A stretch of 64,000 bases of DNA from Fontibacter flavus (lineage in GTDB: Bacteria; Bacteroidota; Bacteroidia; Cytophagales; Cyclobacteriaceae), in the NCBI RefSeq assembly GCF_042432905.1, contig NZ_JBHLWI010000009.1, positions 186,001-250,000 of the forward strand. Reading direction: 5' to 3'. A program made the position numbers and the translations under genes. Below, in pieces: positions 9,658-17,012 of this stretch (positions are counted from its first letter, which is position 1; every line of letters starts with the position of its first letter). The notes beneath the pieces are model-generated. The model worked only from the letters and a program-made list of their open reading frames with translations. It searched no databases and was not told the DNA's origin.

Positions 9658-10182
9658 ATGGTAAAAAGCAGGAATCTAATCGTTATGGTTGCCGGTCTCC
9701 CAGGTTCTGGCAAGAGTTTTTTTGCCAAAAGATTAGCATCTGAGATAGAAGCTTTATACCTGAGCTCTGATGAACTTCGGAAGCAAATAGGGCTTAGGGG
9801 AAGATACCTGGTTGGTGATAAACTCACGGTTTATGAAGAGTTATGCAAAAGAGCCTGTTTAAGTATTCAAGATCAACAGTCAGTGATAATGGATGCCACT
9901 TTTTATCTGCAAAGTGTCAGGGAGAAAGTTTATGATTTGGCAAAAAAATTATCCTGTAAATTGATTATGATTTATGTCCATGCTGATGAAAAACTGATAA
10001 AAGATCGGCTTTTATCAGATAGAGAGGACAGTGAAGCCGATTTTCAGGTGTATTTGAAAATCAAAAATCAATATGAACCTATACACAGGGAGCATTTAAA
10101 ATTGGAATCTACCAATGAGAATATTGTTGAAATGTTGGATAAAGCTTTGAACTATATCTCAATTCAGGATGGAAAGGCATGA
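9658..10182 (+). CDS. AAA/P-loop kinase-like ATPase (COG0645 type)
   Basis: This 174-residue P-loop protein has Walker A near its start (VAGLPGSGKSFFAKRL), a SSDELRKQIG segment, and an IMDATF strand like those of polynucleotide-kinase-type zeta-toxin and gluconate kinases. It probably phosphorylates a small molecule or RNA end; no substrate can be assigned. The next gene starts inside its last five codons (14-bp overlap), and the two match the halves of the bifunctional APH/ATP-binding proteins found in other bacteria, here as separate polypeptides. Confidence 0.75.
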   Translation: MVKSRNLIVMVAGLPGSGKSFFAKRLASEIEALYLSSDELRKQIGLRGRYLVGDKLTVYEELCKRACLSIQDQQSVIMDATFYLQSVREKVYDLAKKLSCKLIMIYVHADEKLIKDRLLSDREDSEADFQVYLKIKNQYEPIHREHLKLESTNENIVEMLDKALNYISIQDGKA

Positions 10183-11188
10183 AATTGAATATTTAATGGA
10201 CTTTGGTAGGTTCATGGGTAAGCCAATCCAGGGAAAGTTGGAGGAGACTAATATTTCTTGGGTAATACTGACAACTGAATTTGCCTTTAAGATTAAGAAA
10301 AACATCAAGCTTTCCTTTTTGGATTATTCTACTTTGGCTTTAAGGAAGCATTTCTGTGAAAAGGAATTAGAGCTCAACCGACGCTTTTCCCATATTTATC
10401 TGTCAGTTCTTCCTATTAGAATCAAAGATGGTCAGTTTTCAATCAGTGGGGAAGAAGGGCAAATAATAGAGTATACTGTCTGTATGCTAAGGCTTCAAAG
10501 TAGCAAAAGAATGGATGCAATGTTGGAGCAAGGTAAGGTTAACTATCGCGGTATTGACTTACTCGCACAGCAACTTGCTACTTTTCACCAAAAAGCTGAA
10601 ATCATCCAAACTTCATTTGACATACATCAGGCAAAGAAGATTTTCAATGATTTGAATACTGTTCAAGAGATTATTTCCCTTGATCCTGGATATGATAGAA
10701 GTTGGTTAGTCGATGATTTGATAAATTTTAGCGATTATTTTCTAAGCCGATACTCCAAAAATTTTCAGCGCAGGATTGATACCGGAATGATTAGAGACTG
10801 TCATGGTGACCTTCATTGTGGGAATATCTTTATGTACAGGACCCCGATCATATTTGACTGTATTGAATTCAATGACAGTTTTAGGCATATTGATGTCTTG
10901 TATGAAGTGGCATTTTTGTGTATGGATTTGGAGTTTTTTGGAAGTAAAGACCTTTCTGATCGTTTGTTAATGACTTATTTACACCAATTTCCCTGTATGA
11001 CCCAAGGAGAGGATCAGAGAATATTGTTGTATTTTAAAGTATTGAGGGCCAATGTCAAGGCAAAAGTCAATTTATTGAACAGTAGAAATGAAGTTGATCA
11101 TGACAAAAGGCAGACTGAATTGGCCAAGGGCAGGAAATATTTGGATCTAGCCTTTACATATGTAAATGAGCTGAATAGATTGGATTAA
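10169..11188 (+). CDS. Aminoglycoside phosphotransferase-like kinase (COG2187 type)
   Basis: The 339-residue product has the APH fold signature: an N-terminal lysine lobe (TTEFAFKIKKNIKLSFLDYS), the catalytic Brenner-type loop MIRDCHGDLHCGNIFM near residue 210, and the metal-binding IIFDCIEFND. COG2187 proteins of this kind are usually fused to the P-loop ATPase encoded just upstream. Translational coupling is likely given the 14-bp overlap. The phosphorylated target is unknown and there is no sequence reason to call it a drug-resistance gene. Confidence 0.78.
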   Translation: MERHEIEYLMDFGRFMGKPIQGKLEETNISWVILTTEFAFKIKKNIKLSFLDYSTLALRKHFCEKELELNRRFSHIYLSVLPIRIKDGQFSISGEEGQIIEYTVCMLRLQSSKRMDAMLEQGKVNYRGIDLLAQQLATFHQKAEIIQTSFDIHQAKKIFNDLNTVQEIISLDPGYDRSWLVDDLINFSDYFLSRYSKNFQRRIDTGMIRDCHGDLHCGNIFMYRTPIIFDCIEFNDSFRHIDVLYEVAFLCMDLEFFGSKDLSDRLLMTYLHQFPCMTQGEDQRILLYFKVLRANVKAKVNLLNSRNEVDHDKRQTELAKGRKYLDLAFTYVNELNRLD

Positions 11189-11314
11189 TTTAAAGGGATT
11201 CTAAGCTAGAGGGCTAATGGTTTATGTATGTCAATAGGACGAAATGATACAGTTAGTTTTACTTTATTTTACAGTACAAAAAAATGACTATCTTGAATAC
11301 CGTTTTTAAACTTT

Positions 11315-12055
11315 ATGATTTTGAACAAAGTAAGAATACTTATTGTAGAAGATGAGTTGCTGATTGCGGAGGACCTCAAGGATATTTTAGAAGAGTTGGG
11401 ATATGAGGTTTGCGGGATAGCGGTAAGCGCCCGTGAAGCAATGGTGCTGATAGAAGAAAAATCACCTGACCTTGCATTATTGGATATTCAGATCAAAGGT
11501 GGCAGGGACGGCATCCAGCTTGCTGCTGATATCAATGAACAATATCATATGCCGTTCATCATGCTTACTTCCCATGCTGATCTGCAGACTTTGAACCGCG
11601 CCAAGGAAGTACATCCATATGGTTATCTGGTGAAACCTTTCCACGAAAAAGACATCCTCGCAGCCATTGAAATGGCGCTGGCTAATTTTGCAAAAGAGCA
11701 GGAGAAAAAACAGCATGAAGACAAATCTGAGGATTTTGTTTTGAAGGACAGTTTGTTTATCCGGACCAATGGAATGTTGGTCAAAATCAGGTTCAAGGAT
11801 ATCATTTATTTTGAATCTGATGCCAATTATACTAACATATTCACTTTTGACAAAAAATATGTCATCCGGTCAATTCTAAAGGAACTTGAAGGCAAATTGG
11901 ATCCCCACCGTTTTGTCAGGATCCATAAATCATACTTGATCAATTTAGAAGAAATCGATAGTATACAATCTGATTCGGTACATATAGCTGGTAAAGAAAT
12001 TCCGATTTCCAGAAATCAGTACTCATGGTTACTTCAACAAATCAAGATGTTATAA
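11315..12055 (+). CDS. LytTR-family response regulator
   Basis: A 246-residue two-domain regulator. Residues 4-120 form a receiver domain with acidic pocket EDE, phospho-acceptor Asp in LALLDIQIKGG (about residue 55) and conserved Lys in GYLVKPF. Residues about 150-245 form a LytTR DNA-binding domain (FKDIIYFESDANYTNIF, LDPHRFVRIHKSYLINL). The cognate kinase is probably the TPR histidine kinase encoded 0.8 kb downstream, since HisKA_2 kinases in this phylum commonly pair with LytTR regulators. Confidence 0.92.
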   Translation: MILNKVRILIVEDELLIAEDLKDILEELGYEVCGIAVSAREAMVLIEEKSPDLALLDIQIKGGRDGIQLAADINEQYHMPFIMLTSHADLQTLNRAKEVHPYGYLVKPFHEKDILAAIEMALANFAKEQEKKQHEDKSEDFVLKDSLFIRTNGMLVKIRFKDIIYFESDANYTNIFTFDKKYVIRSILKELEGKLDPHRFVRIHKSYLINLEEIDSIQSDSVHIAGKEIPISRNQYSWLLQQIKML

Positions 12056-12184
12056 AGTCCTAATTGACATTTTTTAACACTTCTTTCACATTTCATGCGC
12101 GTTCTTCCCTAGTTGAGACAGGCAAGAACTGATTATGGGTAGATTTATTCATAAAATTTTTACGAAACCAAAAATGAATGAATC

Positions 12185-12607
12185 ATGAAAACCACATTAA
12201 CATTATTCGTATTGTCTTTTTTCACTGCCATCTCTGGATTTTCTCAAATTGATCTTATGGTGGCTGAAAATAACAGCAACATGTCAATGGCTATGAAAAT
12301 GAGAGAGATGGAATTACCGGCATTTACAGGAGGGCAGGAGGCCATGGCAACTTTTATTCAAGAACAAATCAAATATCCTGCACTTGCCTTCAAACAGGGA
12401 GTAGAGGGAACAGTGCTTGTCAATTTCAGGATCACTAAAGAAGGAAAAATTCTTAATCCATATGTTTCAAAAAGTGTCCATCCTTCTTTAGATGAGGAAG
12501 CTCTAAGATTGGTCAATAACATGCCTGAATGGATACCAGCAAGCCAAAACGGGGAGCCAAGGGAAGTAGCCTATCAACTTCCCATCAAATTTGAATTTAG
12601 AAATTAA
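12185..12607 (+). CDS. Small secreted TonB C-terminal domain protein
   Basis: The 140-residue protein has a signal peptide (to about residue 20, GFSQ) and then little more than a TonB C-terminal domain: FTGGQEAMATFIQEQIKYP, GVEGTVLVNFRITKEGKI, DEEALRLVNNMPEWIPASQNG and a final LPIKFEF strand. It has no transmembrane anchor, no ExbB/ExbD neighbours and no proline-rich spacer, so it is unlikely to be the energizing TonB of a receptor system. Its place between the LytTR regulator and the histidine kinase suggests an envelope signal input or a regulated target, which is an inference. Confidence 0.82.
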   Translation: MKTTLTLFVLSFFTAISGFSQIDLMVAENNSNMSMAMKMREMELPAFTGGQEAMATFIQEQIKYPALAFKQGVEGTVLVNFRITKEGKILNPYVSKSVHPSLDEEALRLVNNMPEWIPASQNGEPREVAYQLPIKFEFRN

Positions 12608-12636
12608 CGATAATGCATAAGGTCTAATTAATAACT

Positions 12637-12666
12637 AACTGTCTTTTGCTTCAAAAGGCAGTTTTT
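12637..12666 (+). terminator. Intrinsic terminator after the TonB-domain gene
   Basis: A 12-bp stem (AACTGTCTTTTG / CAAAAGGCAGTT, one G-U pair) with a 3-nt loop is followed by TTT. It lies 30 bp after the stop codon of the TonB-domain gene. Confidence 0.6.
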
Positions 12667-12829
12667 ACTTTTAGGTTATACCTCGGACGAAAGAATGCAT
12701 GATAAAGGGATTTTATTATTCGTCAAACATGATTATATTTCTGTGAAGATTTAAAAGTTTGTTTTTCTGAAAATTATGAATTGTTTGGGCTTATTTGACG
12801 ATGTCTCTTTTGTATTTTGTTCATCTTTT

Positions 12830-15046
12830 ATGAGAAAAGGAAAGAATTATATGTTTTTGCTGATTATTTTGATGGTCTCCAATTCCGTTTTTTCGCAATC
12901 CCAACAGTGGGCAAGCGATTCCCTGGCATATTACCAAAATGAGCTCGAGTCAAGGCTTAAAAAAGGAGAGCAGGATGAAGCAAAGCAAATAGTCCTACGC
13001 ATTGAGGAAAGAGGATTGGAAAGTCTTGATCCGAAAATTTTTGAATACTTATATTCCAGCGTTGGAAAACCTTATCTGAAACAGTTTCCTGAAATTATAG
13101 GATTCATGTACAGGGCTATTGGAATGTTGGAGTTTTACAGGGGAGAGATTATTGCCTCAAAAGCTGCATTTAGAAATGCCAAGGACAATTATATCAAGTC
13201 CAATAATTTAAAACATGCCGCAGGAATGGCGATGAATATTGGTGTAATGCAGGAAAAAATGGGGTACTATGATTCGGCAGTTATCAATTATAAGGAAGCC
13301 CTACCGATATTTGAATCTGTAAATGATATCAATTCACTTGCCAGTGTATATGAAAACATTGGATTGGCTCATTACCGAAAATCGGAAAACCTTTTGATGC
13401 TAAATTATCTAAACAAGACTGATTCTTTGCTGCAAACTGTTTTGGAGGAGAATGATCCTAGATGGGTAGGTTTGTATATCAATAAACATTTGGCTTTTTT
13501 AAGATTAAACAGGCAAGAAGAAGCATTGGACATTTTACTTAAAGGCCTTAAAATAGCTGAGGTAAATCAAGACAATGCCGGTATTCGAAAAATTTATAGC
13601 CGTTTGGCTGAGCTTCATGAATCAAATGGAGAAAAGGAAAAGCAATATAATGCCTTAATGATCAGCAAATCTTATTTGAAGGAAAGTCAAAACAAATTTG
13701 ACATTGCCAATATGGATCAAGCTTTGGGAAGGTATCACCTTCAGGAAGATCATTATGATTCTGCCATGTATTATGCTCAAAAAAGTTATGAAATGTTCCT
13801 TTCCAATGGCTTAACAGAAGATGTGGGGACCTCATTGAGTTTAATGGGTAATATTGAATTCAAAAAAGAGAATTATCCAAAAGCTCTCCAGTATTATCAG
13901 AAAGCATTGGAAAGTCTGAGGACTGAACAAACACAATCTTATGCCGGATTTCTTTTTAATATTGGATATACCTACCTCAAGGTAGGAGATTTTTCCCAAG
14001 CACTGGGATTTATGGAGAAATCTCTGGAGATCAGAAAGCAAATCAATCATCATTCGGGTCTAAGGGACTCCTATCAGGGCCTGGCAGAAGTCTATGAAAG
14101 TAGAGGCGACTTTCGTAAAGCTTTTGACTACCTAACTCTCTTCCATGCATTCAAGGATTCGATTTCCAATGAGGCACGTGGCCAATTGCTGGCAGAAATA
14201 GAAACAAGGTATGAAACTGAGAAAAAAGATCAGGCTATTGCTGTTTTAGAACAGCAAAATGAAATCCAATCCCTTCGTGCACAAACTCAACAGATCCAAA
14301 TTTATCTCAGTCTTGGCGGCCTCGTTCTTTTGGTTGGTTTGACCGGATTATTTTTTAGACAGTCAAGTATCAGGAAGAGAAATAATATCCTTCTTGAGGC
14401 TAAAAATAAAGAAATTGCCAAGCAAAACGCGGAAAGGGAGTTGTTGCTAAAAGAAATCCACCACAGGGTAAAAAATAACCTTCAGATTATTTCCAGCCTT
14501 CTGAGTATGCAGACACGAAGTCTTAAAGATGACAAAGCAAAAGATGCCATGAAAGAGAGTCAGAGCAGGGTGAAAACGATGGCACTTATTCATGAAAAAT
14601 TGTATCAGTACGAAAACCTGGCCAAAATCAACATGAAGGAATATATGCAGCAACTGAGTGATTTTTTAACTCAAACATACCGGTCAGAAAAGCAGATTCA
14701 TGTTAATATTGACGCTGAAGACATCAATTTGGATATGGATATGGCCATACCGCTTGGATTGATTACCAACGAACTGCTTTCGAATTCCCTGAAATATGCT
14801 TTTCAGGACAAAGAAGGAGGGGAGATCTATATCACTTTCACCGAGCCTGAACCTGGTATCTATAAACTTTTGGTGAGGGATTCCGGAAAAGGCCTTGATG
14901 ATAATCTGGATATAGAAAACACCAAATCTTTGGGATTGAAGTTGGTCCGTACCTTAACAAGGCAGATCAACGGTAATCTTAAAATCTCCTCAAACCCTGG
15001 AGCGACTTTTGAAATAGACTTTAGTGAACAAAGTCTGGCAGCATAA
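12830..15046 (+). CDS. TPR-sensor histidine kinase (HisKA_2)
   Basis: The 738-residue protein starts at the ATG at 12830, which gives a clean signal peptide (MFLLIILMVSNSVFSQ); the upstream ATG at 12776 adds a non-signal extension. Residues about 60-430 are tetratricopeptide repeats in the periplasm, one transmembrane helix follows (IYLSLGGLVLLVGLTGLFF), a short coiled coil, then a HisKA_2 dimerization domain with phospho-histidine in KEIHHRVKNNLQIISSLLSM and an HATPase_c domain (ITNELLSNSLKYAF, DSGKGL). It is a sensor kinase, presumably phosphorylating the LytTR regulator encoded upstream. Confidence 0.92.
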   Translation: MRKGKNYMFLLIILMVSNSVFSQSQQWASDSLAYYQNELESRLKKGEQDEAKQIVLRIEERGLESLDPKIFEYLYSSVGKPYLKQFPEIIGFMYRAIGMLEFYRGEIIASKAAFRNAKDNYIKSNNLKHAAGMAMNIGVMQEKMGYYDSAVINYKEALPIFESVNDINSLASVYENIGLAHYRKSENLLMLNYLNKTDSLLQTVLEENDPRWVGLYINKHLAFLRLNRQEEALDILLKGLKIAEVNQDNAGIRKIYSRLAELHESNGEKEKQYNALMISKSYLKESQNKFDIANMDQALGRYHLQEDHYDSAMYYAQKSYEMFLSNGLTEDVGTSLSLMGNIEFKKENYPKALQYYQKALESLRTEQTQSYAGFLFNIGYTYLKVGDFSQALGFMEKSLEIRKQINHHSGLRDSYQGLAEVYESRGDFRKAFDYLTLFHAFKDSISNEARGQLLAEIETRYETEKKDQAIAVLEQQNEIQSLRAQTQQIQIYLSLGGLVLLVGLTGLFFRQSSIRKRNNILLEAKNKEIAKQNAERELLLKEIHHRVKNNLQIISSLLSMQTRSLKDDKAKDAMKESQSRVKTMALIHEKLYQYENLAKINMKEYMQQLSDFLTQTYRSEKQIHVNIDAEDINLDMDMAIPLGLITNELLSNSLKYAFQDKEGGEIYITFTEPEPGIYKLLVRDSGKGLDDNLDIENTKSLGLKLVRTLTRQINGNLKISSNPGATFEIDFSEQSLAA

Positions 15047-15063
15047 TCAAAGATGAACGCTGC

Positions 15064-15720
15064 CTAAATTTTATCGCCCCACATTTTGAATCCCCCTTCA
15101 TAAGCAAGTTTGTTGTTTCCTAAGCGACAGCCTTCTGGTACATCTGTGATATATTTTGATTTGCCACCACCCAACACAATGTCATCCGGCAAGAAGGCGG
15201 CTTTAAATCTTTCGACTACTGTATGAACATGATTTTGCCATTTTGCTTGTCCGAGTTTTTCCAGGCCTCTTAAACCCAGATAATCTTCAAATGTGCCTTT
15301 GCGATAGGAGAGGTGAGCCAATTCCATCGGAAGTACCTGGCCTTCCACTATTATGGCTGAGCCTAATCCGGTACCAAATCCTAAAAACAGCAACACGCCT
15401 TTGCCCTGATATGATCCCAAAGCCTGCATAGCAGCATCATTCATTACTCTTACAGGTTTTCCGAATGCGGTTTCGAAATCAAAACCCTTCCATCCTGGCC
15501 CCAAATTGACCGGCTCGGTGATCACTTCACCTGCTTTGATAATACCAGGGAATCCTATTGAAATGACATCATATTCCCAGTCTTTGGTCATTTCCAAAAC
15601 ACCTTCGACCATCTTAGATGGTGTCATTCCCGGTCCCGAAGGGAATTTTCTCCTTTCTTCTGGACCTTCTATTTTGGCTTTTATATTGGTTCCACCGACG
15701 TCTATGGCAAGTATTTTCAA
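15064..15720 (-). CDS. ROK-family / polyphosphate-glucokinase-like kinase
   Basis: A 218-residue sugar kinase of the actin-like ATPase fold: phosphate-1 motif AIDVGGTNIKAKI at the N-terminus, SIGFPGII, catalytic-region VMNDAAMQALG and the phosphate-2 loop LFLGFGTGLGSA. The shape matches polyphosphate-glucokinase (PpgK) relatives better than classic ROK repressors, as there is no HTH and no CxCGxxGC zinc motif. It is about 30 residues shorter than PpgK. It is convergent with the histidine kinase gene, with only 17 bp between stops. Confidence 0.78.
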   Translation of the reverse strand: MKILAIDVGGTNIKAKIEGPEERRKFPSGPGMTPSKMVEGVLEMTKDWEYDVISIGFPGIIKAGEVITEPVNLGPGWKGFDFETAFGKPVRVMNDAAMQALGSYQGKGVLLFLGFGTGLGSAIIVEGQVLPMELAHLSYRKGTFEDYLGLRGLEKLGQAKWQNHVHTVVERFKAAFLPDDIVLGGGKSKYITDVPEGCRLGNNKLAYEGGFKMWGDKI

Positions 15721-15740
15721 GGCTTTATTGGTTGATTATA

Positions 15741-16316
15741 TAGCAATTTAAAAAATAGCCTTTCTATAGCAAATCAGAACACTTAAATTAAGTGATATTC
15801 TTCATTCAATATAGATTTAAGTTTGTTTGGATATTTATCTTTGATGCAGTTGATTTATATATATTTTGAATGGATATCTATAGAAATTCATTCAAAATGT
15901 TTATTTAGTCAATTATTATTTTTTTACATTTTTGTAAAAATCATACCAAAAGCCTAATCACAAAAAATTGAAGATTATCTTCAAATCAAGGCTTTAAAGT
16001 ACGTAACCATCAGTCATGTTCAAATACCCTAGAAATATGAGAAGTGTCTAAAATTGGCTGTTCATCAGGTTTGAGTCAAAATTTATAATGTGGAAGAAAA
16101 TATTGGATAAAATTTTTTTAGGATAGGCAAATAGAAAAATCTGTGGTCAAAAGAAAATTTCTGTATAGCATAATCAAAATCCTGTATTTATAGTATATTT
16201 TGTTTTTGTCACAATAAAAGATTAATATTTTTTAAATATAAAAAAAATAAAATAATATTTGACAATTAAAACAATTTATCTAATTTGGCTCAACAATCAA
16301 TCACCTATCACTTACA
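15741..16316. other. AT-rich intergenic region without a gene
   Basis: No convincing coding frame on either strand. The stretch is very AT-rich. One small perfect dyad (TTTTTACA / TGTAAAAA with TTTT loop) lies at 15921-15940. It separates the divergently read kinase and CAP-protein genes and presumably holds both promoters. Confidence 0.5.
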
Positions 16317-16344
16317 GGTTCTAATGTCTATTGGCATTAGAGCC
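16317..16344 (+). terminator. Hairpin with T-rich tail upstream of the CAP gene
   Basis: GGTTCTAATG and CATTAGAGCC form a 10-bp stem (one G-U) with an 8-nt loop and are followed by TTTGTTTT. It resembles an intrinsic terminator or 5' leader hairpin located 16 bp before the likely start codon of the CAP gene. An attenuating leader role is possible but unproven. Confidence 0.35.
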
Positions 16345-16360
16345 TTTGTTTTACACCTTT

Positions 16361-16876
16361 ATGGAGTTGTTGAGAAAATCTGTTTCGGCAGCTATAGTAT
16401 TCTTAGCTTTAATTGGAATGAATTCCTGTACTGAATATGAGATGATTTCGCAAGAAGTTGTCGAAGTGGTAGATACTTCATTATATCTGGACAGAAACAA
16501 AATACTTGAAGCTGTAAATGTCTTAAGAACCAGCGGTTGCGACTGTGGGGGAGAAGCAATGCCTCCTGTGTCCCCATTATCTTGGAGTGCCCATTTGGCC
16601 AATGCATCCCAAAAGCATTCAGAAGACATGTTTAAGAATCAATTTTTCAACCATAAGGGATCGGATAACTCAACTGTAGATATCAGAGTAAATAATACAG
16701 GGTTTAGCTGGAGATTATTAGGGGAGAATATCGCAAGGGGTAATTTTGATGAAGAAGGTGCGGTGGAAGCTTGGAGGCTCAGTAAGGGGCATTGCCTTCA
16801 GATGATGAACTCAGATTATACCCAAGTAGGGGTAGGAAGAATGGGTACTTATTGGACAATGGTTTTAGCTAAATGA
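16361..16876 (+). CDS. CAP/SCP-domain lipoprotein
   Basis: From the ATG at 16361 the 171-residue product starts with a lipoprotein signal (IVFLALIGMNSC, lipobox Cys). The rest is a CAP (SCP/PR-1) domain with WSAHLANASQKHSEDM, NHKGSDNS, LLGENIARG and the terminal GVGRMGTYWTMVLAK strand. It should be tethered to the envelope. Bacterial CAP proteins are of uncertain biochemical role. It is a single gene followed by a strong terminator. Confidence 0.85.
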   Translation: MELLRKSVSAAIVFLALIGMNSCTEYEMISQEVVEVVDTSLYLDRNKILEAVNVLRTSGCDCGGEAMPPVSPLSWSAHLANASQKHSEDMFKNQFFNHKGSDNSTVDIRVNNTGFSWRLLGENIARGNFDEEGAVEAWRLSKGHCLQMMNSDYTQVGVGRMGTYWTMVLAK

Positions 16877-16926
16877 TAAAAAAAATATTGCTGAATAATA
16901 AAGTTTAAATGGTGGATTTTTGAATT

Positions 16927-16957
16927 AAAAAGAGGACCTATTGGGTCCTCTTTTTTT
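16927..16957 (+). terminator. Intrinsic terminator after the CAP gene
   Basis: AGAGGACC / GGTCCTCT stem with flanking A and T runs (TTTTTTT), about 50 bp after the stop codon. The dyad with A and T tails can work in both directions and also faces the converging receptor gene. Confidence 0.75.
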
Positions 16958-17012
16958 GTCCTTTTTTTGAATGAATAGAACATTTTTCGATGAAATATTA
17001 CAATTTAAGTTT

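Noticed and set aside
10169..11188. APH-like gene as antibiotic resistance
   Set aside because: Motifs fit the COG2187 kinase group usually fused to the neighbouring ATPase type; nothing points to aminoglycosides.
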